Below are positions 1 to 9,857 of a stretch of 64,000 bases of DNA, one piece after another (the first letter of the stretch is position 1; each line of letters opens with the position of its first letter). The notes under the pieces are model-generated. The model searched no databases, was not told the origin of the DNA, and saw only the letters and a program-made list of their open reading frames with translations. The DNA is from Zygnema cylindricum (taxonomy: Eukaryota > Streptophyta > Zygnematophyceae > Zygnematales > Zygnemataceae), in contig JBBHKE010002260.1 of NCBI GenBank assembly GCA_037447655.1, forward strand, positions 25,437 to 89,436. Direction: 5' to 3'. Position numbers and translations under genes: made by a program.

Positions 1-1755
1 GTACTATCTAAAATAGTGAGAGCTTCAACCACAATTGAGGAAGCTCTTTCTTGTATAGGAGAGAGAGATTCTTTCTCGAAAGAAAGTGGAATACGGGAAA
101 TCTGTAATTTACCATCCCGATTGTGATCAGGCGAGCCCTTATCAAAAGTAGCTGCCCGTTGTTGGACAATAGAATCCCGAAGGATTCGGCCGGCCAACGA
201 TGACATGTGGATGACTCTCCTTGCCATCCTCGTGAATTGGGGTTTCATTTCGGCCATGAAGGCATTAAATTGCTCCTTCATCATAACGCCCATCATGATT
301 TGTAACTCGGCCTTTTCCCTCTCTCTTCGAGAGATTTTAGGCGGAGTCGCCTCTTTCTCGGTCTCGGTAGGAGGAGTGACCTGTTTGGCAGAACGGGTAA
401 GAATTCTTTTGTTCTGGATCTGATTCTGATATGAGAAATTAGGTTCTTTAACATGACAATGGTGGATATAATGTCCTTTCTGGTTGCAATGGGTGCATGT
501 GTCCGACTTATCCGGGCACATGCGGGCATCGTGCCCTGTTTTTCCACATCGGAAAAACACAATCGGTCTACGGAATTTAATGGCGGATTTCCCATGGCCG
601 ACGTCTTTGGAGGCCTATAGAAAGCCACAGGTTCTTCGGAGGTGGTGGGGATTGGTAAAATTGGTTTTTTTAAGATTCGGGATTGTCACGAGCATCCCAT
701 CACGACGATTGCATCTCATAACTAACCCCATATTCAGCCGCTTGCTCAAAGGTAAATTTCAGTCCGTATGTTTGACTGAGATGAGTCTAAATGAATATTT
801 TCGATTGAGGAGGAAACTGTGCCACGAATTTTTGGAGAGCCTCTGCATCGGACATAAGGTTCGGTAATGCTTCCCGAAGGGTTTTTATTCTAGCTCGTAA
901 AGCAGGGGCATCTCACTCGGCCTACGTTTCAAGTTCATCAATTCCTTAACTTGATCTGGATTTTGCATCCGGTATTTTTTTTGGAGAAGATCGAACATGA
1001 CCGATAGCGGCTCACGTAAAGTAATTAATCTTCCTTGTCTAGCTGGAATTGCCGCACGGGCAACCAATGCATAGAGCTGAGGAATCTCGAGATGGCTGGA
1101 TAACGCTCATCCCCATTAACGTCCAATACTGCTAGAACACCTGCCTGGTAGGGAATTTCTACCTGGCCAAAAATGGCTGGAAGTCCTACAAAGGGTGGAG
1201 AGTACTCTGTCATTTGACAAATACTCTCATACTTCCGTGTGTATAAAGTGAGAGTCGAATCCCGAAGGTATCAGCCGAGGAGAGAGAAAGCGACCCTAAG
1301 GTCAAACTGGTCTTGAAAACGAAATGCCAAGTCACGCATTTCGGTATCATAAAACATACGAAAATGGGAAAGAGACATGGTGTCTTTCATTCCTGAGAAA
1401 CAAAATTGCATCTTCCCTATGTCCCCCTCTGAAGAGAAAGTCATGTCGTCAAAGGAAGAATGCGTTGGTGGTTCCAAATTTGGAGTAACCGGAAATTGAA
1501 ATGTGAGACGATAGGAAAATTTTCCTTTGAAAAGTCCCCTTTGGATCTATCCAGGTATGACCTCGAGGAAACCGGTGATAATGAAGAGACTGTGGTCAAT
1601 ACTGACCGAACTGACGGAGATTCAAGGACCGCAACCGAAAATGGTGCCTCCTTAGACTCGGAGAAACTGGAAAGATCTAACTGCAGTTGAAAGAAAGTTG
1701 TCCCGCTGCGGGTAGATCCGGATTGATAACGTAAGTTATCCCAATCCGTGGGCAT
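1..1755 (-). pseudogene. gag remnant of DNMT-type retroelement copy I (partial)
   Basis: Decayed capsid/nucleocapsid gene of a retrotransposon, cut by the left edge of the window. It begins at 1755 with MPTDWDNL, the same start as the copy II gag at 8176. A block at 1271-1477 contains DTEMRDLAFRFQDQFDLRVAFSLLG-type capsid sequence (DTEMRDLAFR shared with copy II), followed at 1025-1213 by a segment matching copy II. The nucleocapsid region at about 440-560 keeps traces of CCHC knuckles and the PPK-SAMGNP linker. Several frameshifts and stops break the frame, so no full protein is made. Pairwise similarity to the copy II gag is clear but far from identical, so the two belong to different subfamilies. 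Protease, DNMT and polymerase parts, if present, would lie left of the window. Confidence 0.8.
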
Positions 1756-2773
1756 AAACGAAGAGAGAACCTTCGATTACGACTATGAAAGCATGGAACG
1801 GCCTAATCGAGGTGCGTCAAATGGAAGGCCAAACCACACAAGACAAGTCAACACACAAAGTCTCTATCAAGACCCGTGGTCAGATCTAGCAAAAAGTCGT
1901 AATACCAAAACCTCTACTTGCAAACAATGGAGCAAGGCCGAAGGGCCAGATCTATAAAAACAAACAGAGAACTATCCAAGCACCTTTCGGTGCATATCTA
2001 CAGTGACACAGATAGAAAATTGTCTAAACAGTGCCACCCACGGCAAGATCTATGAATGAAAATCCAATCCAGATAGTCACAGGGAAACTCAAGGCCACTC
2101 ACGGCCAAGTAGCATGCAAGGAAAGCAAAGAAAATGCAAATGCTCAAAAAGAAAGGTTCGTAATATAACCAATCCACACCGATCCCCTACACGAGTATCG
2201 ACACTTTATCGTAACGCTCCTGCACCCAAAAGGAATCGGGATACTTAAAAACATCTTTAATCCTCTGGTGAGTATTAAAAGTGAACCGGACTTGGTTGAA
2301 ACAAGTCGGATTTTGCAGAGTCCTCAAGAACGTGATCCGCCTCGGTTCCGAATAATCGTACCCAGGACCACCACTAAACACCCAGGCAATTAGTATCCTT
2401 CTAGGGTATGCGTATCAGCGCTATGCCACGCTATACCCAACTATAAAGCAATGATAATAATATGTTATAATTCGTGCAAATCTAATTTATATGAATATAT
2501 ATTTTTACTTTGCTAGGTTTTATGAATGATTAAATTTGGCAAAGGATAAAGAAAGAGAATATCAAATCCACCACAGACTAAACATCAACTAGCGAGCAAA
2601 TGAAGTTGCACTAAAGAAAAGAAAGATAAGAAATATTGAGAAAAGCTCAAAATAAAACACAAAGTATTGTAAAATTGGGACAAAATGTTTCCCAAACCCT
2701 AATACCACGCTGCAAAAATCAAAAATCTGCGACCAAGGAATGGTAATATGCTGACCTAGGGTTAAGAATTCCA

Positions 2774-2870
2774 AAAAATAAACTCTAAATCCGCCCAAAC
2801 CCTAAATTTGCGGCCCAAACCCTAAATCTGCGGCCAAACCCTAATTCGGCAGATTAACCCTAAAAATCTG
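2774..2870 (-). repeat. About four degenerate ~20-bp repeats carrying a telobox-like AAACCCTAA core
   Basis: Successive units of the form CCCAAACCCTAAATNTGCGG occur in the copy I leader, drifting towards the right end. The AAACCCTAA core resembles the plant telomere repeat and the telobox promoter motif, but the unit is about 20 bp and not a 7-bp telomere array. Confidence 0.6.
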
Positions 2871-4135
2871 ACACAAAATCAGACCTAAATCTGCGCAGAC
2901 TAGAAATAGAGTGGCAACAAGATAGAAAGAAAAGATTGCAAGAAAGAAAGAAAAAGAACAAAACAAAATGTTTTTTTTTTCTTTTTTATAAAATAAAATT
3001 TATAAATTTATTTATTTTTATAATATTTTCTTCAAAGGCAAAACTGAAAGCAAAAGCAATAATGGAGAGAAAGTAGAATGAAGCTTGTAGAAAAATAAAG
3101 CAAAGTCAAAAGGAAAAAACCAACTCAAAAATAGGTGGGAGAAAATCTAGAAATGAAAAAAATAGATTTTCTATTGAAAATAATTTAATTTTTATATTTT
3201 TCTTCCTCCAGATTTATTTTATCACACAAAACTGAGAAGTACAACTGAAAATGAAAGGTAAATAGGCAGGAAAATAGAAAGACAAAAACAAGAATAAAAA
3301 CCGGATATGAAAGGTAATATTTTTTTAATGAAATAAAATTTATATTTTTAATAATTTAATATTAAAAAAATAGACTTTTAGAAAATGTGATTTTGAAAAG
3401 TGGAGCTTTTGGACAAGAATGCTAAGCCAGGAGGTAGCCACTAGGCTCTCTGGTCTTTATCACATTCTCTACAAGAGTTATCTCGTTACGACAGCAAAGC
3501 AAGAAATATTCCAACCGGAACAAGGGAAAATCCAAATCCGATCAAAAATACACTCCTTTCAAGCCAACCGAAATACAAACAAGACACACACAACACAACC
3601 AAACCGTCAAGTTGTCCGAGGAAAGCACAGCAAGGTCCAGATGTGCTCCCTCACGATCTCCAATCTCACACTTCCACCAAATGACAAACTTTGGAGGGAA
3701 ACCTTCCAGACGTGGCCTTAGGCCGTGTGGATTAAAAACGAAGGCAAAAAAACAAGGAGAATAGTCTTACTCTATTTAGCCTCTATAGCTAGCTAGCAAG
3801 GAGAAGAAAGACACGTGGGCAATCGGTGAGAGTGAGAGCAAGAGAAAAGCTCCGCTGCCAAGAGAAAATTCTTGTCCAAAAGCTAAATTCTCTAAGTTTG
3901 AGAATTAGGCTAAGTAAAAGCTACGCTAGGCCTAAGCAAAATTAGCCTACGTCTAGTCTACTTTACATGCATCAAACTACTTAAGATGTTGGCCAATAGG
4001 CGGCCAACATCGTCTGCCGTACGCTTGACAAAATCCACCTTCCGAGGGTAAAAACCCTCCCTAACTACATGTATGCGCGAACCTACATGGGTTCGCGACT
4101 TAAATAAATAGATATATCGAAGCGTCGCTCGGAAA

Positions 4136-4345
4136 TCGCGATACGCCTCCAAACGATACTTCGCGTCGATACTCCCGAAATCGCGTGCATACGCACAAAA
4201 CGATAAATACCGCACGAAACGAAACATATCGCACGAAATATTCCCAGAATCGCGATGCGTCGCCCAAACGATATATCGCGTCCATACTTCAGAAATTGTG
4301 TACCTACGCACGAAATGAAAGGTATCGCATGGAATTAGTACTATA
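4136..4345. repeat. Two degenerate copies of a ~116-bp direct repeat in the copy I LTR
   Basis: The block beginning ATCGCGATACG at 4136 recurs as ATCGCGATGCG at 4252. Both are followed by CCAAACGATA, CGCGTC and TACGCACRAAA at matching spacing. It lies in what should be the U3 part of the LTR. Confidence 0.6.
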
Positions 4346-4400
4346 CAGCCAAACATGAAAATAAATGAATCGACGTGAAATTGCATGTGCGACGAAACAA

Positions 4401-4564
4401 CATGAAAACGTGTGTGCATGCATAAAATCGTGCGTGCATGCAAGATACCGTGCGTGCGTGCAAAATATCGCGCGTGCATTTAAAATACAGCGCGTGCGTA
4501 CATTATATCGTGTGCACAAGGCAAATATCGCGCGTGCGGGCATGATATCGTGCGCGCGGGCAAC
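4401..4564. repeat. About eight imperfect copies of a 20-bp tandem repeat (CRTGCAAAATATCGYGCGTG type)
   Basis: Units of exactly 20 bp start at 4417, 4437, 4457, 4477, 4497, 4517 and 4537, preceded by a 16-bp unit at 4401. Each unit contains CGTGCG or CGCGCG separated by an A/T-rich core. It lies within 200 bp of the outer LTR end, an enhancer-like position. Confidence 0.8.
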
Positions 4565-4584
4565 AGACACGATGCGGCATGACA

Positions 4585-5655
4585 GGGTCTATGACACGAC
4601 CTAATAAAGTGCATCTTTAACGTCCAGTAAGACCATGAGCGACCGTAGTGCCAGGAATGGAAGGCATAAGGTGTTCTCGTTCCGTAGAGGTAGGCTCTTC
4701 GAGCTCAACGGTATGAATGTTTCGGAGCATGCCAGAACCGTCATTAGAGAATGCATGTGAATGTGGGTAAGAAACTAAGGTAGGAAGCACCTTGAGAGGT
4801 TGACCCATGACATTGACATTGAAATTAGGGGGTCAGTCCTTTTGAATGCAAGGCTGCACCTTATAAAAAGGAAGAAGGGCAGCCTCAATGTGTGTAAGAG
4901 GAGGACGAACTAACAAGTTGGCCTCACGGAGTCTACCAATATTGATCAGGTTCGTCCATTTGGAGCGAACCCGGTCTGCTAGTGAACCAGGGGGAGCCGC
5001 GTCAATAATAAGAGGCGGACCAATTAATTGTTCGATCCGTTGATAATCAGCCATGACTGTTGGTCTTCGATCATTATAGGCTGCAACATTTTCCAAGATA
5101 TACCCCATAGGATGATCTAAAGTTTGTAGAAAATGCAGGATTCGAACCAATTCAAGACATAATTTGGTGCGGGGATCGGCTAATCCGAGACCTTTCCCGG
5201 CCCGAGACATTCCTTGGCACTCCAATCCGCCAAAAACTAGATCGATTGGACCAATCTCTATTAAGTGATGGTTGCCCACAATCCGAATATCTTGTGGGAG
5301 GGCAGTATGCATATCCTCGTATGCAGATTTTGGTAACAAATGCCGGTATTGGGAATGCAACATATTACAATGATGTAATTGTGCTTTCCGTGCTAACGGA
5401 TGAATCTCAACTGAATAATAAATTGGATTAATAATTTATTCCGGAAACATGCAAGGAGGGAAGTGCCTATTCCAGCGAAAAGGTCAAAAATCATCAATCC
5501 ATTTGGATGAGGTTTCAATTGGACCGGATTCCAATTAATGGGAAGAAACCCAGAAGAGTCTGTAGGTACTAGGATTGTGGGAGAGACCGGAGAAAGTGGA
5601 ATTGACAAGGTTTGGTTATAGATTCGGTCAAATTCCCTCGTATCTATATGAAAAC
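4585..5655 (-). pseudogene. C5 cytosine DNA methyltransferase carried by a retrotransposon (broken)
   Basis: DNMT domain in the pol position, directly after the protease. Reading along the minus strand I see: motif I (IFDLFAGIGTSLLA) near 5490-5450; a motif II-like VEIHP segment near 5410; motif IV as FGGLECQGMSRAGKG near 5210; motif VI as ILENVAA near 5095; a motif VIII-like DRVRSKWTNL near 4960; and a C-terminal block EEPTSTEREHLM then LLGRVID just before 4585. The nucleophilic Cys is present, but the usual Pro before it is Glu. One frameshift near 5437 separates motif I from motif II, and in-frame stops lie at about 4833 (TGA) and 4617 (TAA). The frame ends exactly where the copy I LTR begins. 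Known family role: transfer of a methyl group from S-adenosylmethionine to cytosine C5. This copy is unlikely to be active. Confidence 0.88.
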
Positions 5656-5660
5656 CTGGG

Positions 5661-6407
5661 TCACTGAAAAAATTCTAGTAAGTAAGAACTATCGGGCATA
5701 ATTTCTTCCGCTGACAATGAATGAAATATTTCGGCCACCACCGAATTCCTTGAAAATGCAGGTATGGATGTGGCCGAATTTGCCATAATAGGCATGGGCT
5801 TCCTAGGGAAAATTAGCGGAATGCAGATTTTCCGTTCCGGGAAGTTAGTGGGTCTATAAGAAAATGTCTGATCATGCATGTCAACAACACCCCCTACACG
5901 AAATTTAACGTCTTGTCCCACTAGGCATTCATAGTCACTACATTTAGTGACTAGAGCGTGAACCGGGATTTCAGCAAAGTCTGTGGTCATTCCGTTTTGG
6001 AACCTGAAAACAAGCAGTTCCTTAGTGATTCCTAAGACTGGCTCAATTGTACCCGTTGAGGTTAACAAGCGAGTAGAAGTGGACTGAAGCTTCTCCGGAG
6101 TTAGACCAAGCTTCAGTGCAAAGCTAGAGCCCAATATCACTGGCTTTGCACCCGTATCCATGAGAGGCAGGGAAGGGGCTATACCGTTGATTAATAATGC
6201 ACCCTTCCCGTTATCCAAAAAACCGATGTGAGGATCAAGGGACTTTCGTTCCTCTATGGAAATAGGCTGAATAGCAACAAGATTTATGTGCAGCTGAAGT
6301 GCTTGTAACGCGGCAGCTGCAGCTGAGCTATCAGGGGTAAAAGAGATAGGGGAGATTTTTGGTGAGTCGGTAATCATAGTGGATAGAATGCACAAGCGTT
6401 CCTTCAC
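5661..6407 (-). CDS. Retroelement aspartic protease region (DTGA) of DNMT-type element copy II
   Basis: Open frame of 248 residues between gag and the methyltransferase. PLMDTGAKPVILG, with the catalytic Asp at residue 84, is the retropepsin active-site motif, and the flanking GALLINGIAPSL and FALKLGL fit the family fold. Such proteases cleave the Gag-Pol polyprotein. The N-terminal ~60 residues include an Ala run and are unrecognised. Its start overlaps the gag end by four bases (ATGA-type). At its end a T6 run (GAATTTTTTCAG) followed by TGA separates it from the methyltransferase frame, which lies +1 relative to it; this may be an indel or a frameshift site. No stop breaks the domain itself. 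Confidence 0.82.
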   Translation of the reverse strand: MKERLCILSTMITDSPKISPISFTPDSSAAAAALQALQLHINLVAIQPISIEERKSLDPHIGFLDNGKGALLINGIAPSLPLMDTGAKPVILGSSFALKLGLTPEKLQSTSTRLLTSTGTIEPVLGITKELLVFRFQNGMTTDFAEIPVHALVTKCSDYECLVGQDVKFRVGGVVDMHDQTFSYRPTNFPERKICIPLIFPRKPMPIMANSATSIPAFSRNSVVAEIFHSLSAEEIMPDSSYLLEFFQ

Positions 6408-8176
6408 GCGGTGTGCCTCGTGTATAGTTCAATCCACCATGTTGAGAGCTTCAACCGCGATGGCTGAAGCGGTTTCGGGCAAGGGAGGAGAAGGCTCTTT
6501 AGTGAATGACAAAGGAATGTTCTGTTAGGGGTTTTACCGTCACGGCTGTGATCGGTCGAACCTTTGTCCAACGTAGCCTCTCGTTGGTGGATGGTGGAAT
6601 CTCGTAAGATTCGACCTGCCAACGTGGGCATGTGTACAACAGTGCGAGCCATGCCAGTAAATTGTGGTTTCATTTTAGTGATGAAGGCTGCGAATTGTTC
6701 CTTCATCATAGCCACCATTTGATCTTGCATTTCTATACGCTCTCTCTCTCTTCGAGATACCTTAAGTGGAGTGGTGTCCTTCTCCGGTTCTTTAATCGGT
6801 TGAACCGGTTTTGCGGATCGAGCGGGAATGCCACCATTTTTAATTTGGTTTTCATAGGAAAATTCTGGGTTCTTTATATAACAACGTTGGACATAGTGTA
6901 TGGTTTGCTTGCAATGTGTACAGGTAACGGTTTTGTCTGGACACATTCGGGCATCATGGCCCGTCTTCCCACATCGAAAACATAATGGGTTTCCAGGAGC
7001 AATAGGTAGGGTTCCCATGGCCGAGACTTTAGGAGGTCGGTTGTTAGGACGAGGATTGTTCCATGGTGGAACAAACAGTTCTTTCGGGACCGCTTTAGGA
7101 CGGTCATGGGCTTCCCACCAACAATTTTGCATTTCGTATTCCACAGCATTCTGACGGCTTGGTTGAAAGTGGACTTCAAGCCGTACATTTGAGTCAGGTG
7201 ACTCTGAATAAATTTATAAGACAGACTCGGAAACTGTCCTATAAATTTCTGAACAGCTTCAGCATCCGACATTAAGTTCGGCAATGCTTCACGAAGAGCT
7301 TCCATACGAGCACGCATGACAGGGGCGGTCTCTCCTAACTTCCGTTCGAAGTTCATTAACTCACGAAATTGGTAAGGGTTTTGCATACGGTATTCCGCTT
7401 GCAACATTTCAAACATGAAAGAGAGCGGATCCAATATAGGGATCGTCATTGCTGGTCGTGCTGGAATTCCAACACGTGCGGCTATAGCGAACTGCTGCGC
7501 TATTCCCACAACTGCTGCTGTAATAACATCACGGTTGAGATCAAGGACTTCCGGAATAGCCGATTGGTAGGGAATTTCTGGTTGTCCTATAATAGCAGGA
7601 ATCCCAGCGAAAGCTGGAAAAAACTTTGTCATCACAAGTACGGAATCATACTTGCGGGAATAAAGAGTAAGGGCTGAACCGCGAAGGTAACGCCCTAAAA
7701 GAGAGAAAGCGACCCGTAGGTCGAACCGATCTTCGTACCGAAATGCAAGATCACGCATTTCGGTATCGAATAGCATTCAAACATGCAATAAAGTCATGGT
7801 GTCCTTCATTCCTAAAAAACAGAAATGAAGGCGACCCCCTCTCTCGGATGTGGAAGCCATTTCCAATAATGGAATGCTTGGGGATTATAATAAATTTGTA
7901 ATTTGTGGAAACCAAAAAGATAATGAATTGGATTCCGACCCGTCAACGGAATCGTGGTCTGATTCCTCTTTGAAAAATGTTGAAGACACTGATGATAGGG
8001 AAGATACTGAGGTGAGAGTAGATCGAACCGAAGGGGAAATTTGACCCGAGATATTTAGGAAAGGATGGTCCAAAAGACTTGATAAAATCAGATGGTCCGA
8101 ATTCCGTTGGCCTAAACGAGGCCGACGATCGAGTGGTTGCGACAAGATAATCAAGATTATCCCAATCGGTGGGCAT
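6404..8176 (-). pseudogene. gag (capsid plus two-knuckle nucleocapsid) of DNMT-type element copy II
   Basis: Starts at 8176 with MPTDWDNL. The conserved capsid part (DTEMRDLAFRYEDRFDLRVA, then a Retrotrans_gag-like helical region ending LTQMYG) is open from 7776 to about 7150. A frameshift near 7144 leads into the nucleocapsid part (6404-7144), which has two classical zinc knuckles: CFRCGKTGHDARMC and CTHCKQTIHYVQRC, both CX2CX4HX4C, at residues 55-68 and 75-88 of that open frame. A basic RRERERIEMQDQM stretch follows. Further stops lie between 8176 and 7776. The two knuckles point to a gypsy-like rather than copia-like element, since the copia elements to the right have one. Confidence 0.85.
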
Positions 8177-8483
8177 AAAAAATGATAACACCAAATGATG
8201 ACCAGATAACAAAACCGATCTATCCGATATGCTTTAAATGCCAGGCCACAACACTCTCTTGTCCAATCAGCCAATCAATCTCTAATAGGGCCTCAATGGC
8301 TTGATCTTTCAGTAAGCCGTATTACCAAAACCTTCTACTCTGCAAACAAGGGGACAAGGGCGAAGGGCCAGATCTATAAAGGCAAATAACTTACTATCCA
8401 AGCACTCCTAAGTGCAGATCTAAAGCGGCACAATCCACAAAAGAGCTAACCAATGCCTCCAACGGCAAGATCTATGGAAGATA
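8177..8483 (-). mobile_element. Copy II untranslated leader, part nearest gag
   Basis: Aligns by eye with 1760-2040 of copy I (ACCAAAACCTNCTACT, GGGCCAGATCTATAAA, CCAAGCAC, CGGCAAGATCTATG). It is interrupted at 8483 by the solo LTR and resumes at 9858. No gene seen. Confidence 0.65.
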
Positions 8484-9857
8484 TGTTGTTTTTGAAGATT
8501 TAGTTTCGTGCGTATGTGAAATTTGATGCGCACGCGACGTTTCGTGCGTATGTATTTACGTTATATACTGTGGAGGTTCGAAAGGATTTGTGGATTGGGG
8601 GAGTAAGTGTACGATCAAAATTAAAGTTACGTGTGAGTGGCGCGAACAAACATTTGAAAATGTACGGCGGATCGCGAAGCGATCCGATATGAAATATGAA
8701 TTTAAGGTGACGAAAAATTACAAATTAAGTGACGCGAAGAAGCGTACGAAAAATACGGAATACGAAATGGAAATGGACGGCGGATCGCTTCGCGATTCGA
8801 TTTGAAATATTCAAAGAATTTGAAAAGTACGCCGGCCATATGAAACATAATGCGACAGACTGCATTTATTAAATGTGACGCCGCCGTTACGGAGCGTCGT
8901 ATTTGACACGCGACATTTATGACGAAGTACGTGATTTCGGTACGGACAAGATTTGTATGGTACGGATTGTTTGACAAGTGATTCGTGGTACACGTGGAAG
9001 GCGGATGGCGTCAGCCGATTTTTTAAGGGACCACATTGTTTTTATGACACATTATCTAGTGGACCGTACATATGCGATGTCGGTTCACTACGTGGACTTA
9101 TCGACAAGTGACTAAGCAAGTTGTCACTTATGACGCGGATTTTTGGATGCGTCGGTGTAAATATTTGAAGCATCAATGTTTTGTCTTATTTGAATTAATG
9201 ATTTAGTGTTGATTAAAATAGTTATATTTTACGTGATTAAAGAGGATATCGACACTTTAATTTATGTGTCGTATTTGCAGACAAGTGTACGCTTACGATT
9301 GCTTGACTTTCAGGTGTACGCTTACGATTAGTTTTATTTAATGACAGTTATGTAATTTACGTTGGTTATTTTGACACTTAGTGATTTGTTAACAGCTCAC
9401 AAGTGTATATATAGGTTTGAGCTTCATTAGAACTTTGATCAATGCTGGTTAGTAAAGTGGGGACCGAAGATGTAGACTTTTAGGGTTGCCGATTAGGTCA
9501 TGCACTTTGAATGATATAATGATTATTTAATTATACTTTGATTATACTTTTGTTTATGTGAAATGCATTTGTCTTTATTATTTATTTATGTTATTTTATA
9601 TATATATGTTTGATATGCATTTTTTCTATGCATTTGTCCTAGGGTTTGTTTATGTCGATTATTCCATCAAACCTTAGATGATGTCATAGGGTTTATTTAT
9701 GTTGATTATTCCATGAAACCCTAAATGTTGTTTGTTGCGTCTGTGTACGCATATGGAGGATGCATTTCATATGATTGTTCGTCGACCTATTTTTGCTTAG
9801 CTTTTTGCATGATAGTTTGGGTCGCTTCTGCGGTCTATTTTAGACTAAAGAACAACA
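8484..9857 (+). mobile_element. Solo LTR (1374 bp) of the non-autonomous family that forms the 38-56 kb array
   Basis: Begins TGTTGTTTTTG and ends AAAGAACAACA. It is flanked by the perfect 5-bp target-site duplication AGATA (8479-8483 and 9858-9862), and removing it restores continuity with the copy I leader. It aligns over its full length with the LTRs at 46727 and onward, including the doubled GTGTACGCTTACGATT, the TATATATAGG box and the AGGGTTT/AAACCCT stem-loops. It is clearly more diverged than the array LTRs are from each other. No interior remains, so it is the product of LTR-LTR recombination. Confidence 0.93.

Larger units (their letters stand above)
1756..4584 (-). mobile_element. 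5' LTR plus untranslated leader of DNMT-type element copy I
   Basis: Non-coding AT-rich stretch between the gag start and the right end of copy I. Read on the minus strand, the element starts at 4584 with TGTCATGCCGCATC; copy II starts with the same bases at 11859. Blocks at 2160-2380, 3408-3490 and 3940-4110 align by eye with copy II blocks at 9960-10160, 10468-10560 and 11130-11270, in the same order. The exact inner LTR border and the primer-binding site could not be fixed. Small ORFs here are not conserved between the copies and are not called. Confidence 0.65.

Noticed and set aside
2774-2870. Interstitial telomere array
   Set aside because: The AAACCCTAA cores are about 20 bp apart with other sequence between, not continuous 7-bp repeats.
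4401-4564. Possible CRISPR array
   Set aside because: Units are contiguous and degenerate with no spacers, in a eukaryotic LTR.
3958-4604. Overlapping ORFs of 60-173 codons on both strands (Cys/His/Arg-rich)
   Set aside because: They arise from the 20-bp and 116-bp repeats in the copy I LTR; composition is repetitive, frames on both strands are open together, and copy II has no counterpart.
4585-5655. Active DNA methyltransferase
   Set aside because: One frameshift between motifs I and II, two in-frame stops, and truncation by copy I; called a pseudogene.
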